From the NCBI GenBank assembly GCA_947085405.1, contig CAMTWO010000010.1, forward strand, positions 31,412 through 95,411: DNA of 64,000 nucleotides. Direction: 5' to 3'. Source of the DNA: JASEGV01 sp947085405. GTDB taxonomy: Bacteria > Bacteroidota > Ignavibacteria > UBA10030 > BY39. Under the pieces are notes generated by a model. It made no database searches and was not told the origin of the DNA. It saw only the letters and a program-made list of their open reading frames with translations. Shown piece by piece: positions 1 through 9,270 of the stretch. Position 1 is the stretch's first letter; each line of letters starts with the position of its first letter. The translations under genes and the position numbers were made by a program.

Positions 1-585
1 GATGAGCATTTATCCGACATACGAATAGTTATTGGCAGTGAAAGAAAATTTGCAACCTTTATTGGACATAGAGTAGAAGAGTTCACCTATTTGTTGTGTC
101 TCAACATTTGTAGTTCAAAAAAGAATTTGCAAATAAATAAATTTTCACATAGAGATATGATATCATGGATTGGTTTTAACTCTGACGGAAAATTATCTGT
201 TATCGGACATGGTGCCGATCTGGCGATTGGGAATTGGAGAAAATTTACTATTAAAAATGGTGTCTCAATTGGAATAGAAGAAAAAGATTATTTCGTTCCA
301 AATGTTATTATTGAGTGTAAGTATTATGTTTCTTTAGATATGTTTAGAGATATTGTTACAGAATCGGAGATGTTTAAAAGGATGTACCCTCATTCATTGT
401 TTATTATTGTTTGTGAGGTAATAGAATTAACAGAAGAATTTCAAAAAATGAAAAAAGTGTGGGAAGCATATATCGATGGTTTCTTTGCATTTAGACCAGG
501 TAAAAGAAGAGAACCCGGGAAAATAATAATAAACAATGTAAATAGGTTTGAAAAATTTGTAAGTGATTTTGTACAAAAACTATGA
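1..585 (+). CDS. Probable Bpu10I-like restriction endonuclease, 5' truncated by window edge
   Basis: The reading frame is open from the first base of the window, so the gene begins upstream and only its C-terminal part (about 194 codons) is seen; an internal TTG at 91 is not a convincing start. The segment around VIIECKYYVSLDMF resembles the PD-(D/E)XK core and following helix of Bpu10I-family type II endonucleases (E-x-K inside a hydrophobic strand, then a hydrophobic strand LFIIVCEVIEL). Such enzymes cut DNA at a specific site and need a cognate methyltransferase, which would lie outside the window. The family call is from memory of the motif pattern and is tentative; another PD-(D/E)XK nuclease is possible. 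Confidence 0.5.
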   Translation, partial: DEHLSDIRIVIGSERKFATFIGHRVEEFTYLLCLNICSSKKNLQINKFSHRDMISWIGFNSDGKLSVIGHGADLAIGNWRKFTIKNGVSIGIEEKDYFVPNVIIECKYYVSLDMFRDIVTESEMFKRMYPHSLFIIVCEVIELTEEFQKMKKVWEAYIDGFFAFRPGKRREPGKIIINNVNRFEKFVSDFVQKL

Positions 586-620
586 ATTGAAATTGCTTGG
601 AAAGAAATGGTAAAAGAATT

Positions 621-824
621 ATGAAAACAAAAAATTTTTCTATCACAAGAATTGAAAAGTCAACTGTCTTGAAAAGAATATCTTATGAAATTGAGGCATT
701 GAGTAAAACGGATGCGTTAAAAAAGTTAGATAAAATGGAGTATAAATTAAGAGATACCATAGACGAAATTCAAGAGGACAATTGGGTGCCACTAGAAATA
801 ATAGAAATTATTGAGGAAAGATAA
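621..824 (+). CDS. Small hypothetical protein (67 aa)
   Basis: ATG at 621 is preferred over an upstream in-frame TTG at 597 because it is a standard start. The protein is charged and probably helical (rich in K, E and I, no membrane segment, no cysteine). It ends one base before the next gene's ATG at 826, suggesting co-transcription with that gene and with the preceding endonuclease fragment. I do not recognise a family. It could be a small accessory protein of the restriction locus, but nothing in the sequence shows this. Confidence 0.5.
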   Translation: MKTKNFSITRIEKSTVLKRISYEIEALSKTDALKKLDKMEYKLRDTIDEIQEDNWVPLEIIEIIEER

Positions 825-825
825 A

Positions 826-1086
826 ATGAATTTGTTCAAGCAAGTGTTTTCAAATTTAAGATTTGTTTTGCTTCAATTAGAAAGCCAGCTTACAGGAGAC
901 TATTCACAACGAAGCAAGAAAATTACTTATGGAAGCACTTCAACTCATACATTACTTTCATACTTTAATAGAAACATAATAACCTTGTTCGAAGGTGAAC
1001 GAAAAAGTGACGAACCAATTCATAAACCGGGATTTTATAAAGAATTGAAGAAAGAGAATTTAGTAAGAGCGGTAGAGTTGTTATGA
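826..1086 (+). CDS. Small hypothetical protein (86 aa)
   Basis: The ATG at 826 follows an AGGAAAG purine tract and directly follows the previous stop. The stop codon overlaps the ATG of the next gene (ATGA at 1083-1086), so translation is probably coupled. Residues are polar with no recognisable domain; the text LLSYFNRNIITLFEG and a C-terminal charged helix are the only notable segments. It may be a remnant of a longer gene cut at the junction between the accessory left end and the core block beginning with the phosphatase gene, or a genuine small gene. Confidence 0.4.
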   Translation: MNLFKQVFSNLRFVLLQLESQLTGDYSQRSKKITYGSTSTHTLLSYFNRNIITLFEGERKSDEPIHKPGFYKELKKENLVRAVELL

Positions 1087-1802
1087 TAAAAATATTTATA
1101 GATTTCGACGGAACAATTACCAAAGGCGATTTGGGTGATAACCTGTTCTATAATTTTGGCGGTCCTATTTGTACAAAAATTATCGAAGATTATCGTGCCG
1201 GATTAATAAGTGCCGCCGAATGTTTTACCCGCGAAGCCGAAGCTTGCGGAAACGTTTCGCAGAAAGATGTATCCGACTTTATCGACCAACAGGAAATCGA
1301 TACAAGTTTTGGCAATTTTATCAAGTTTTGCCGTGAAAAAAATAGTGATGATCGTCAGATAAAATTTTATATCCTATCGGACGGACTTGATTATTATATA
1401 GAACGGGTTTTACGCAAATATGGTCTTTCCGATATTCCGTTTTTTGCAAACAAGTTGGAGTTTGTAGAGGCAGGAATGAAAATAACGTTCCCGTATTCCG
1501 AAGAAGAATGCGACCGCTGCGCCAACTGCAAACGCAACCACATTCTTACTTTATCGGGCGATGATGATATCATCGTTTACATTGGCGATGGATACTCGGA
1601 CAAATGCGCCGTGAAATATGCCGATATTGTTTTTGCCCGCGGCGAGCTGCAAACTTTTTGCCAAAACGAGAATATCTCTTACTATCTTTTTAATTCATTC
1701 GAGGATGTGATAACCCGGATGGAAGAAATTCTAAATAAAAAACGAATACGCAAACGACAACAAGCTGAATTCAACCGAAAAGAAGTTTACTTTGCCGGAT
1801 AA
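1083..1802 (+). CDS. MtnX-like HAD-IB family phosphatase
   Basis: A haloacid-dehalogenase phosphatase of 239 residues. Motif I is DFDGT at residues 7-11 (nucleophile Asp7, acid/base Asp9), motif II is the ILSDG segment, and motif III with the metal-binding aspartates is YIGDGYSDKCA. The arrangement and the capped insert match the MtnX / 2-hydroxy-3-keto-5-methylthiopentenyl-1-phosphate phosphatase-like group. A cysteine cluster (CDRCANCKRNH) lies in the insert, possibly a metal site. No other methionine-salvage genes are adjacent, so the substrate is uncertain. Start overlaps the preceding stop by four bases. Confidence 0.75.
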   Translation: MIKIFIDFDGTITKGDLGDNLFYNFGGPICTKIIEDYRAGLISAAECFTREAEACGNVSQKDVSDFIDQQEIDTSFGNFIKFCREKNSDDRQIKFYILSDGLDYYIERVLRKYGLSDIPFFANKLEFVEAGMKITFPYSEEECDRCANCKRNHILTLSGDDDIIVYIGDGYSDKCAVKYADIVFARGELQTFCQNENISYYLFNSFEDVITRMEEILNKKRIRKRQQAEFNRKEVYFAG

Positions 1803-1809
1803 AAATTTT

Positions 1810-2442
1810 ATGAAAACACAAATGGATTTACGAAAAATTTTATTTAAATACCGAAGCTATATACCTATCCCCTTCATTTTGCTTATGATTGTATTTGCGA
1901 AGCCGACAATTTACAGTATTGCCGGCGGACTGTTGGTTATTCTCTTCGGCGAGTTCATACGATTGTGGGGCGTTTCGGTGGCAGGCAGCGAAACCCGCAC
2001 GACAAAATCGGTTGGCAGCTCACAACTTGTTACAAGCGGGCCCTTTTCATACTTACGTAATCCGCTCTACTTCGGTAATATCTGTATTTATTTCGGTGTT
2101 GGAATTATGTCGTGGGCTGCGTTTCCTTTTTTACCGACTGTTACACTTTCGTATTTTATTTTTCAATATACTCTCATTGTTAGTTTAGAAGAAGAGCACC
2201 TGACTAAAACTTATGGAACGGAATATCAGCGATATTTAAAAGCGGTTCCAAAATTTTTCCCATCATTCAAAAAATATAAATACAGCGGGCACGATCAACC
2301 GCAGTTAGACTGGCGACGCGGAATAAAATCAGAGCAAAGAACTTTTCAGGCAATTTTAATTATTGTTTTTATAATAGTTGTAATTTGGATGCTCCGTTTT
2401 TTTTACGATTGGAAGATAACAAAACTTTTTGGAGACGCGTAA
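1810..2442 (+). CDS. Isoprenylcysteine carboxyl methyltransferase (ICMT/PEMT) family membrane protein
   Basis: About 210 residues from the ATG at 1810; an upstream TTG at 1792 would overlap the phosphatase gene. Several hydrophobic segments at the N-terminus are followed by the ICMT-like signature GPFSYLRNPLYFGN and the C-terminal EEEHLTKTYGTEYQRY segment, which bind S-adenosylmethionine in this family of membrane methyltransferases. A final hydrophobic segment follows. Bacterial members are mostly of unknown substrate (phospholipid or prenyl-like acceptors). Only one base separates it from lpxB, so it is likely in the same operon as the lipid A genes, consistent with a role in envelope lipids. 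Confidence 0.8.
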   Translation: MKTQMDLRKILFKYRSYIPIPFILLMIVFAKPTIYSIAGGLLVILFGEFIRLWGVSVAGSETRTTKSVGSSQLVTSGPFSYLRNPLYFGNICIYFGVGIMSWAAFPFLPTVTLSYFIFQYTLIVSLEEEHLTKTYGTEYQRYLKAVPKFFPSFKKYKYSGHDQPQLDWRRGIKSEQRTFQAILIIVFIIVVIWMLRFFYDWKITKLFGDA

Positions 2443-2443
2443 G

Positions 2444-3571
2444 ATGCGTTTGATGATAATCGCCGGCGAAGCTTCAGGCGATATGCACGGCGCCGGTGTA
2501 GTAAAAGAATTAAAATCCCGGTTTAAAGATATCGAGATTTTTGGAATCGGCGGCAACAAGATGCAGCGCGAAGGTATGCAGCTCGTCTATCATATTAACG
2601 AGTTGGCGGTGATGGGATTGTTGGAAGTGGTGAAGAAACTCCCGACAATCAGGTCGGTTAGCCGGACTCTCGAATCGTTGCTTACTAACCGCCGCCCCGA
2701 TGCTGTGCTTTTAATTGATTATCCCGGGTTCAATTTGCGGTTCGCCGAAAAAGTCCGAAAAGCGGGAATCAAAATTTTCTACTATATCAGCCCGCAACTA
2801 TGGGCATGGCATCCTAATAGAATAAAAAAAATGAAAGGATTAGTAGATAAAATGTTTGTTGTTTTTCCTTTCGAAGAAGAAATTTATAAACGAGCAGGTA
2901 TCGAAGTAGAATTTGTCGGACATCCTCTGTTAGATGTGATTGAAGAACCGCAACCCAAAGCTGATTTTTGTAAACGTTACGGCTTCGATAAATCGAAACC
3001 GATTATCGGGCTTTTCCCCGGCAGCCGCAAGCAGGAGTTGGAAAAAATTTTCCCCCCGATGCTGCATGCTTCAAAAATTTTGGAAACCGGGTATGATGCA
3101 CAAATAGCCGTCGGTGTGGCATCCGTTTTCGAAGGCGACTATGTAAAATCGTTTTTGTATGAAGATTCATCAGTGCGACTTCTACAAAATGCAACATACG
3201 ACCTTATGAAAAACTCGGACGTTGCTATTGTAACATCAGGAACGGCAACACTCGAAACGGCTTGTTTCCAAACGCCGATGGTCATCGTTTATAAAACATC
3301 GTGGCTTACATATTTAGCAGCCCGGCTGATGATTAACATAAAAAATATCGGTTTGGCTAATATAGTAGCCGGTAAAACTATCGTGCCTGAATTGATTCAG
3401 CATCGGGCGAATGCAGAAAATATTGCTGCCGCAGCGGGAAAGTTTTTAACAGATAAAACTTTATCCGACAAAACCCGTATTGAATTGAAATCTGTTTACG
3501 AGAAATTAGGCGAACGCGGCGCAGCTAAACGTGTGGCTGAAAATATTTTAAAATTAATTGCTGCAAAATAA
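2444..3571 (+). CDS. lpxB: Lipid-A-disaccharide synthase
   Basis: Family 19 glycosyltransferase that joins UDP-2,3-diacylglucosamine and lipid X into the tetra-acyl disaccharide precursor of lipid A at the inner membrane face. The N-terminal MIIAGEASGDMHGAGVV and the later FPGSRKQELEKIFPPML and VTSGTATLETA segments are the family signatures. ATG at 2444 is one base after the previous stop and fits the family N-terminus better than a TTG at 2429. About 375 residues is normal. The gene is followed directly by lpxK, so consecutive steps of lipid A synthesis are encoded together. Confidence 0.95.
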   Translation: MRLMIIAGEASGDMHGAGVVKELKSRFKDIEIFGIGGNKMQREGMQLVYHINELAVMGLLEVVKKLPTIRSVSRTLESLLTNRRPDAVLLIDYPGFNLRFAEKVRKAGIKIFYYISPQLWAWHPNRIKKMKGLVDKMFVVFPFEEEIYKRAGIEVEFVGHPLLDVIEEPQPKADFCKRYGFDKSKPIIGLFPGSRKQELEKIFPPMLHASKILETGYDAQIAVGVASVFEGDYVKSFLYEDSSVRLLQNATYDLMKNSDVAIVTSGTATLETACFQTPMVIVYKTSWLTYLAARLMINIKNIGLANIVAGKTIVPELIQHRANAENIAAAAGKFLTDKTLSDKTRIELKSVYEKLGERGAAKRVAENILKLIAAK

Positions 3572-3572
3572 A

Positions 3573-4601
3573 GTGGACATTTTAAAGATAGCGCTATTTC
3601 CGTTCTCGTTGTTGTATGGATTGGTAATATCCTTTAGAAACTTGTTCTTTGATATTGGATTATTCAAAACTGTAAAAGTGGACGTTCCCGTAATTTCGGT
3701 CGGTAATATAACCGCCGGCGGTACTGGCAAAACTCCGCTTGTCGAGTATATTCTTGAACTCCTACTAAAGCAAAAGAAACGTCCTGCCGTAGTAAGCAGG
3801 GGTTACAAACGCACTACAAAAGGAACACTTGTAGTTTCGGACGGCGAACGACTGCTATGCAACGCCGGTGCGTGCGGCGATGAACCGTTTCAAATTGCGT
3901 CGAAATTTCCAAATGCAATTGTTATTGTAGATGAACAAAAGTCGCGTGCTGCTCAGTTGGCTGTTCAAAAATTTAATTGCGATTATATAATTGTTGACGA
4001 TGGATTCCAACATAGAAAATTACACCGAAACCTGGATATCGTTGTGGTGGATGCTTCGAAACCATTGAGCAGAGAGCTGATGCTGCCTGCCGGATTAAGA
4101 AGAGAACCAATGCGGAACCTTAAACGTGCCGATATTATTATCTACTCGAATTGGAAACAGAAGTCGGATACTTTAAAAAACACCAGTGCGAAATTAACAG
4201 CACGCACTATGCTGGAACCGCGAAAATTAGTAGGTATCCAAGCAGATGATATACTCGAATTGGAAGTTTTAAAAAATAAAACTTGTGGTGCATTTTGCGG
4301 CATTGGAAATCCCGATTCGTTTGAAAGAACACTGAACGAGTTAGGTTTGGAAGTAAAGATTTTCAAAAAATATTCCGACCATTACCAATACAATGCTGAA
4401 GATATTGAAATATTAAAGAAAGAATTTAAAGAGCAAAAAACCGATTTCGTTATAACAACGGAAAAAGATTTTATGAGATTGATAAAAATGAAAGCTCAAA
4501 TAACCGAACTGCCGATATACTATTTAGAAGTTGGAGTCCGGTTTATAAGCGGTGAAGAAGATTTTCAAAAAAAGATAACTAATATACGAATGAACAATTA
4601 A
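3573..4601 (+). CDS. lpxK: Tetraacyldisaccharide 4'-kinase
   Basis: LpxK phosphorylates the 4' position of the lipid A disaccharide using ATP at the inner membrane. The N-terminus has a hydrophobic anchor (LFPFSLLYGLVISFRNLFFD) followed by the Walker A GNITAGGTGKTPLVEY, the substrate-site region YIIVDDGFQHRKLHRNLDIV and the PAGLRREP segment typical of LpxK. GTG at 3573 lies just after the lpxB stop; an in-frame TTG at 3558 would overlap lpxB, so either is possible. Length of about 343 residues is normal. It ends 21 bases before ppdK. Confidence 0.95.
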   Translation: MDILKIALFPFSLLYGLVISFRNLFFDIGLFKTVKVDVPVISVGNITAGGTGKTPLVEYILELLLKQKKRPAVVSRGYKRTTKGTLVVSDGERLLCNAGACGDEPFQIASKFPNAIVIVDEQKSRAAQLAVQKFNCDYIIVDDGFQHRKLHRNLDIVVVDASKPLSRELMLPAGLRREPMRNLKRADIIIYSNWKQKSDTLKNTSAKLTARTMLEPRKLVGIQADDILELEVLKNKTCGAFCGIGNPDSFERTLNELGLEVKIFKKYSDHYQYNAEDIEILKKEFKEQKTDFVITTEKDFMRLIKMKAQITELPIYYLEVGVRFISGEEDFQKKITNIRMNN

Positions 4602-4622
4602 ACAATATGGAGAAATAAAATT

Positions 4623-7406
4623 ATGGCAAAGAAATACGTCTATTATTTTGGTGGAAAGAAAGCTGATGGTCGAGCCGATATGAAATCGCTGCTTGGTGGC
4701 AAAGGTGCCAACCTCGCTGAGATGGTGAACCTGAAACTTCCCGTACCGCCGGGATTGACAATAACAACCGAAGTTTGCACTTACTACTATGCAAACAAAC
4801 GAAAATATCCGAAGGAACTTAAAGCACAGATTTTAACAGCCCTAAAAAAGATGGAGCGTGAATTAGGTGCAAAATTCGGTGATACAAAAAATCCACTTTT
4901 AGTTTCTGTCCGATCTGGCGCCCGTGCATCGATGCCCGGTATGATGGATACAATTTTAAACTTGGGTTTAAACGACAAAACAGTTCAAGCTATCATCGCC
5001 AAAACAAACAATCCGCGATTTGCCTATGATTCGTATCGCCGCTTCGTAGCTATGTATGGCGATGTTGTTTTAGGTTTGAAACCGGAGAACAAAGACGAAC
5101 ACGATCCGTTTGAAGTAATTTTAGACAAGAAGAAACACGAGAAAGGGGTAACACTCGATACTGAACTTACAGCCGATGATTTGTTAGATATAGTTGAAAG
5201 ATCTAAAAAGGCAATCAAAGAAAAAACCGGTCACGATTTTCCAGAAAATCCGATGGACCAACTTTGGGGCGCAGTCGGCGCAGTGTTTAACTCGTGGATG
5301 AATGAACGCGCAATTGCTTATCGCAAGATGTACGATATTCCCGCATCATGGGGAACCGCGGTAACTATCCAAGCTATGGTTTTCGGAAATATGGGCGAAG
5401 ATTCAGGAACCGGCGTTGCTTTTACGCGCGATGCCGCAACAGGTGAAAATTATTACTACGGCGAATTCCTTATGAACGCACAAGGCGAAGACGTTGTTGC
5501 CGGCACACGCACTCCACTTCTGATTGCAAAACTTGCTGAAGCTAATCCGAAAATTTATAAAGAGCTTGATAAGTATCGCAAAGTTTTAGAGAAGCATTAC
5601 AAAGATATGCTGGATATCGAGTTCACAATTCAACAAGATAAACTTTATATCTTGCAATGCCGCGTTGGAAAACGGACTGCTTTTGCTGCTCTGAAAATTG
5701 CTGTCGATATGGTTGACGAAAAACTTATCGATGAAAAAGAAGCCCTGATGAGAATCGAACCGGATCAGCTCAATCAATTGCTACGTCCGATTTTTGACCG
5801 CAAGGAAAAAGACCAGGCAATCAGTGAAGGTAAATTATTAACTGTCGGTTTGAATGCCGGACCTGGCGCTGCAAGCGGAAAAGTTGTTTTCAACGCCCCA
5901 GATGCCGAAGAATGGAAAGCCCGTGGCGAAAAAGTAATTTTAGTTCGTATCGAAACTTCTCCCGAAGATATCAAAGGTATGGATGCTTCCGAAGGAATAC
6001 TTACAGCCCGCGGCGGAATGACTTCGCACGCAGCTCTCGTTGCACGGCAGATGGGCAAAGTTTGCATAGTCGGCTGTTCCGATTTGCACATCGATTATGT
6101 TGCGCGAACGATGAATGTAAAAGGAAAAACCGTGAACGAAGGCGATTATATTTCGATTGATGGAACAACCGGCGAAGTGTTGCTCGGTGAAGTTCACACC
6201 AAACCTTCCGAAGTTTTGCAAGTGTTAGTCGAAAAAACGCTCGCTCCAAAAGATGCGCCTGTTTATCAACTCTACGAAAAAATTATGAAGTGGGCTGATA
6301 AATACCGGACGCTTGGAATCAGAACGAACGCCGACCAGCCCGATCAAGCTGCCGCTGCAATTGCTTTCGGAGCGCAGGGTATCGGACTTTGCCGAACCGA
6401 ACACATGTTCTTCGGTGAAGGAAAAATCGGACCGATGCGCGAAATGATTTTAGCCGACACTCTCGAAGACCGCAAAGCTGCGTTGGGCAAATTACTGCCG
6501 CTGCAACGCGAAGATTTCGAAGGAATATTTGAGGCGATGGATGGTTATCCTGTTACAATTCGCACAATCGACCCGCCGCTTCACGAGTTCGTACCACACG
6601 AAGAAAAGCAACAGCGTGAACTTGCTGAAAAAATGGGAATCAGTTACGAAAAAGTTCACAGGCGTGTAAACTCGCTTCACGAGTTCAACCCGATGCTTGG
6701 TTTCCGCGGATGCCGCTTGGGAATAATTTATCCGGAAATTACCGAGATGCAAGCCCGCGCAATCTTTGAAGCAGCAGTGAATGTGAAGAAACGTGGGATT
6801 TCTGTTAAACCTGAAATTATGATTCCACTTGTCGGGCACGTTAAAGAACTCAAGCTTCAAGAAGAAATTGTTCGAAGGGTTGCTGCTGAAGTGATGGCTG
6901 AGAACAAAATCAAAATCGATTACCTTTGCGGAACGATGATCGAAATTCCACGAGGCGCTTTAACAGCCGACGAAATTGCCGGAGTTGCCGAGTTCTTCAG
7001 TTTCGGAACTAACGATTTAACACAAACTACGTTAGGTGTTAGCCGCGACGATGCGGGCAGATTCTTAATTCCGTATGTTGAAAAAGATATTTACGCTGTC
7101 GATCCTTTCGAAGCAATCGATCGTGACGGCGTTGGTCAGTTGATGAAAATAGCAGTCGAAAAAGGAATGCAAGCACGTCCGAACATAAAGTTAGGAATTT
7201 GCGGTGAACACGGCGGCGAACCTTCTTCAATTGAATTCTGTCATCAAATCGGTCTAGATTACGTTAGTTGCTCGCCATATCGCGTAGCAATTGCCCGCTT
7301 AGCAGCAGCACGTTCGGCGTTAAAATATGGTGTACCAACATCCAAACAAAACAATTCGCCAAAGGCGAACAAAAAATCAAAATCAAAATCAAAATCAAAA
7401 AAATGA
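4623..7406 (+). CDS. ppdK: Pyruvate, phosphate dikinase
   Basis: 927-residue PPDK interconverting pyruvate + ATP + Pi with phosphoenolpyruvate + AMP + PPi. The nucleotide-binding N-terminal domain begins GGKGANLAEM; the swivelling phosphohistidine domain carries GGMTSHAALVARQMGK (His near residue 469), and the C-terminal PEP-utilising barrel carries GFRGCRLG and the catalytic Cys in CGEHGGEPSS (near residue 860). The last residues are a lysine/serine-rich tail encoded by a short AAATCA hexamer repeat, absent from typical PPDKs. Preceded by a GGAG ribosome-binding site. With pckA elsewhere in the window it provides PEP/pyruvate interconversion for gluconeogenic or glycolytic flux. Confidence 0.96.
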   Translation: MAKKYVYYFGGKKADGRADMKSLLGGKGANLAEMVNLKLPVPPGLTITTEVCTYYYANKRKYPKELKAQILTALKKMERELGAKFGDTKNPLLVSVRSGARASMPGMMDTILNLGLNDKTVQAIIAKTNNPRFAYDSYRRFVAMYGDVVLGLKPENKDEHDPFEVILDKKKHEKGVTLDTELTADDLLDIVERSKKAIKEKTGHDFPENPMDQLWGAVGAVFNSWMNERAIAYRKMYDIPASWGTAVTIQAMVFGNMGEDSGTGVAFTRDAATGENYYYGEFLMNAQGEDVVAGTRTPLLIAKLAEANPKIYKELDKYRKVLEKHYKDMLDIEFTIQQDKLYILQCRVGKRTAFAALKIAVDMVDEKLIDEKEALMRIEPDQLNQLLRPIFDRKEKDQAISEGKLLTVGLNAGPGAASGKVVFNAPDAEEWKARGEKVILVRIETSPEDIKGMDASEGILTARGGMTSHAALVARQMGKVCIVGCSDLHIDYVARTMNVKGKTVNEGDYISIDGTTGEVLLGEVHTKPSEVLQVLVEKTLAPKDAPVYQLYEKIMKWADKYRTLGIRTNADQPDQAAAAIAFGAQGIGLCRTEHMFFGEGKIGPMREMILADTLEDRKAALGKLLPLQREDFEGIFEAMDGYPVTIRTIDPPLHEFVPHEEKQQRELAEKMGISYEKVHRRVNSLHEFNPMLGFRGCRLGIIYPEITEMQARAIFEAAVNVKKRGISVKPEIMIPLVGHVKELKLQEEIVRRVAAEVMAENKIKIDYLCGTMIEIPRGALTADEIAGVAEFFSFGTNDLTQTTLGVSRDDAGRFLIPYVEKDIYAVDPFEAIDRDGVGQLMKIAVEKGMQARPNIKLGICGEHGGEPSSIEFCHQIGLDYVSCSPYRVAIARLAAARSALKYGVPTSKQNNSPKANKKSKSKSKSKK

Positions 7407-7451
7407 TTCGTTCAAATAAACTTCTATTAAATAATAAAGGAACAGGATAAA

Positions 7452-8489
7452 ATGAAACTTTCAGATTATAAGTATCCGCTTCCGCGTAATCTTATAGCCA
7501 AATATCCTTTGCCGAACCGCGAATCATCGAAATTGATGGTGGTCAATCGCAAGGATGAAAGTATCGAATCAAAAAAATTTACTGATATAATCGACTATTT
7601 CAAGAAGGGCGACATATTAGTAATGAACGATACTAAAGTCTTTCCGGCAAGGTTGTTCGGTCGCAAAGAAAAAACCAATGCAAAAATTGAAGTTATACTT
7701 TTGCGCGAGTTAAATAAGGAAGATAACATCTGGGATGTTATTGTTGAACCCGCACGGAAAGTTCGCATCGGCAATAAGGTATATTTCGACGACGGAAAAT
7801 TGATGTGCGAGATTGTGGATAACACGACTTCGCGCGGACGGACAATCCGTTTCGTAACCAACGATGATGTGTACAAAATCTTCGAGCGGATTGGCTATAT
7901 GCCGTTGCCGCATTATATCAAACGTGAGTCGGAAGAATTAGATAAAGAACGGTATCAAACTGTTTATGCAAAAAATGTCGGCTCGGTAGCGGCTCCAACT
8001 GCCGGACTTCACTTTACGAAAAAAGTACTTTCCGCCATCGAGAAAAAAGGTGTGAAAATAGGTTTCGTTACTTTGCACATCGGGCTTGGAACATTCCGCA
8101 AAGTTGAAGTGGAAGATTTATCAAAACATAAGATGGATTCAGAATATTTCGAGATTAACGAAAGCCTTGTAAACTCGGTTAATAAAGTTATCGAAGGCAA
8201 AGGAAATGTCTTTGTGGTCGGCACAAGCACTGCAAGGGCGTTGGAGTCGTCGGTTACTACCGAAGGATTTCTGAAACCGAATAAGGGATGGACCGATAAA
8301 TTTATCTTCCCCCCTTATAATATGAAGATTGTAGATAAATTGATTACAAATTTTCATATGCCCGAATCAACATTGTTGATGATGATTTGTGCCTTTTCCG
8401 ATTACGATTTGATAATGCGTGCATATAAAAAAGCCATAAAAGAGAACTTCCGCTTTTATAGCTATGGTGATGCAATGTTAATTTTGTAA
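7452..8489 (+). CDS. queA: S-adenosylmethionine:tRNA ribosyltransferase-isomerase
   Basis: QueA transfers and isomerises the ribosyl moiety of SAM onto 7-aminomethyl-7-deazaguanine in tRNA, making epoxyqueuosine. The family N-terminus DYKYPLPRNLIAKYP, the MNDTKVFPARLFG segment, GSVAAPTAGLHFT and the C-terminal NFHMPESTLLMM are all present; 345 residues is normal. The start has a good purine-rich ribosome-binding site (AGGAACAGGA). The next gene, ispD, begins at or just after its stop. No queuosine riboswitch is visible upstream. Confidence 0.96.
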   Translation: MKLSDYKYPLPRNLIAKYPLPNRESSKLMVVNRKDESIESKKFTDIIDYFKKGDILVMNDTKVFPARLFGRKEKTNAKIEVILLRELNKEDNIWDVIVEPARKVRIGNKVYFDDGKLMCEIVDNTTSRGRTIRFVTNDDVYKIFERIGYMPLPHYIKRESEELDKERYQTVYAKNVGSVAAPTAGLHFTKKVLSAIEKKGVKIGFVTLHIGLGTFRKVEVEDLSKHKMDSEYFEINESLVNSVNKVIEGKGNVFVVGTSTARALESSVTTEGFLKPNKGWTDKFIFPPYNMKIVDKLITNFHMPESTLLMMICAFSDYDLIMRAYKKAIKENFRFYSYGDAMLIL

Positions 8490-8498
8490 TTGGCAGAT

Positions 8499-9167
8499 AT
8501 GCGAAAGTGTAAAGTTGGTGTTGTTATTCCTGCAGCAGGAATCGGGAAACGCTTCGGCAGCAATAAGCCGAAGCAGTTTCTCGAAATTGATGGAATTCCG
8601 ATTCTTCAAATTACTCTTCAAAGATTTCAGGCGTGCGATGCGGTCGACTGTATTGTTGTCGTATCCCACGCCGATTTTATTAATGAAGTTACTGATTTAG
8701 TAACGAAGAACGACTTCACGAAAATAGCATCAATCGTTAATGGCGGTGAACACCGGCAGGATTCTGTTTGGAATGGTCTGAAAGAAATTATTAAAAATGA
8801 TGTTGAAATAATTTTAATTCACGATGCTGTCCGTCCGTTCGTTACAGATGAGTTAATTAAAAATGTGATTACAGCTTCCGAAAAGTTTGGGGCAGCAGTT
8901 CCGGCTGTTCCGTTGAAAGACACTATAAAAGTTTCGGATGGGAAGGGTTTTCTTATTGAGACACTCGACCGCAATAAACTTTTTGCAGTTCAAACACCGC
9001 AGGGTTTCAGGAAAGAGTTGATTGTTAAAGCCTTCGAAAAAGCTTACACCGATAACTACTACGCCACCGACGATGCAAATTTGGTAGAACGTTTAGGAAA
9101 AAAAATTAAACTCATCGAGGGAGATTATAAGAATATTAAGATTACTACGAAAGAGGATTTGGAGTAA
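8499..9167 (+). CDS. ispD: 2-C-methyl-D-erythritol 4-phosphate cytidylyltransferase
   Basis: IspD activates MEP with CTP in the non-mevalonate isoprenoid pathway. The N-terminal GVVIPAAGIGKRFGSNKPKQ is the nucleotide-binding loop, and VNGGEHRQDSVWNGL, ILIHDAVRPFV and KLFAVQTPQGF are family blocks. ATG at 8499 is chosen; an in-frame TTG at 8490 directly abuts the queA stop and is an alternative. About 223 residues is normal. Its presence indicates the MEP pathway. Around 100 bases without a gene follow before plsY. Confidence 0.94.
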   Translation: MRKCKVGVVIPAAGIGKRFGSNKPKQFLEIDGIPILQITLQRFQACDAVDCIVVVSHADFINEVTDLVTKNDFTKIASIVNGGEHRQDSVWNGLKEIIKNDVEIILIHDAVRPFVTDELIKNVITASEKFGAAVPAVPLKDTIKVSDGKGFLIETLDRNKLFAVQTPQGFRKELIVKAFEKAYTDNYYATDDANLVERLGKKIKLIEGDYKNIKITTKEDLE

Positions 9168-9270
9168 AGGGGAGTTTTATTTCCACGCCTCATTTAATAT
9201 TTCTCTAAAACATCTTGCATATTCACCTTTTTTTCAATATCTTTAAACATCAAAATTTAAGGTTTTTTAA

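Noticed and set aside
5912..6249. Several frames inside ppdK on both strands
   Set aside because: They overlap the well-supported PPDK frame and show no family similarity.
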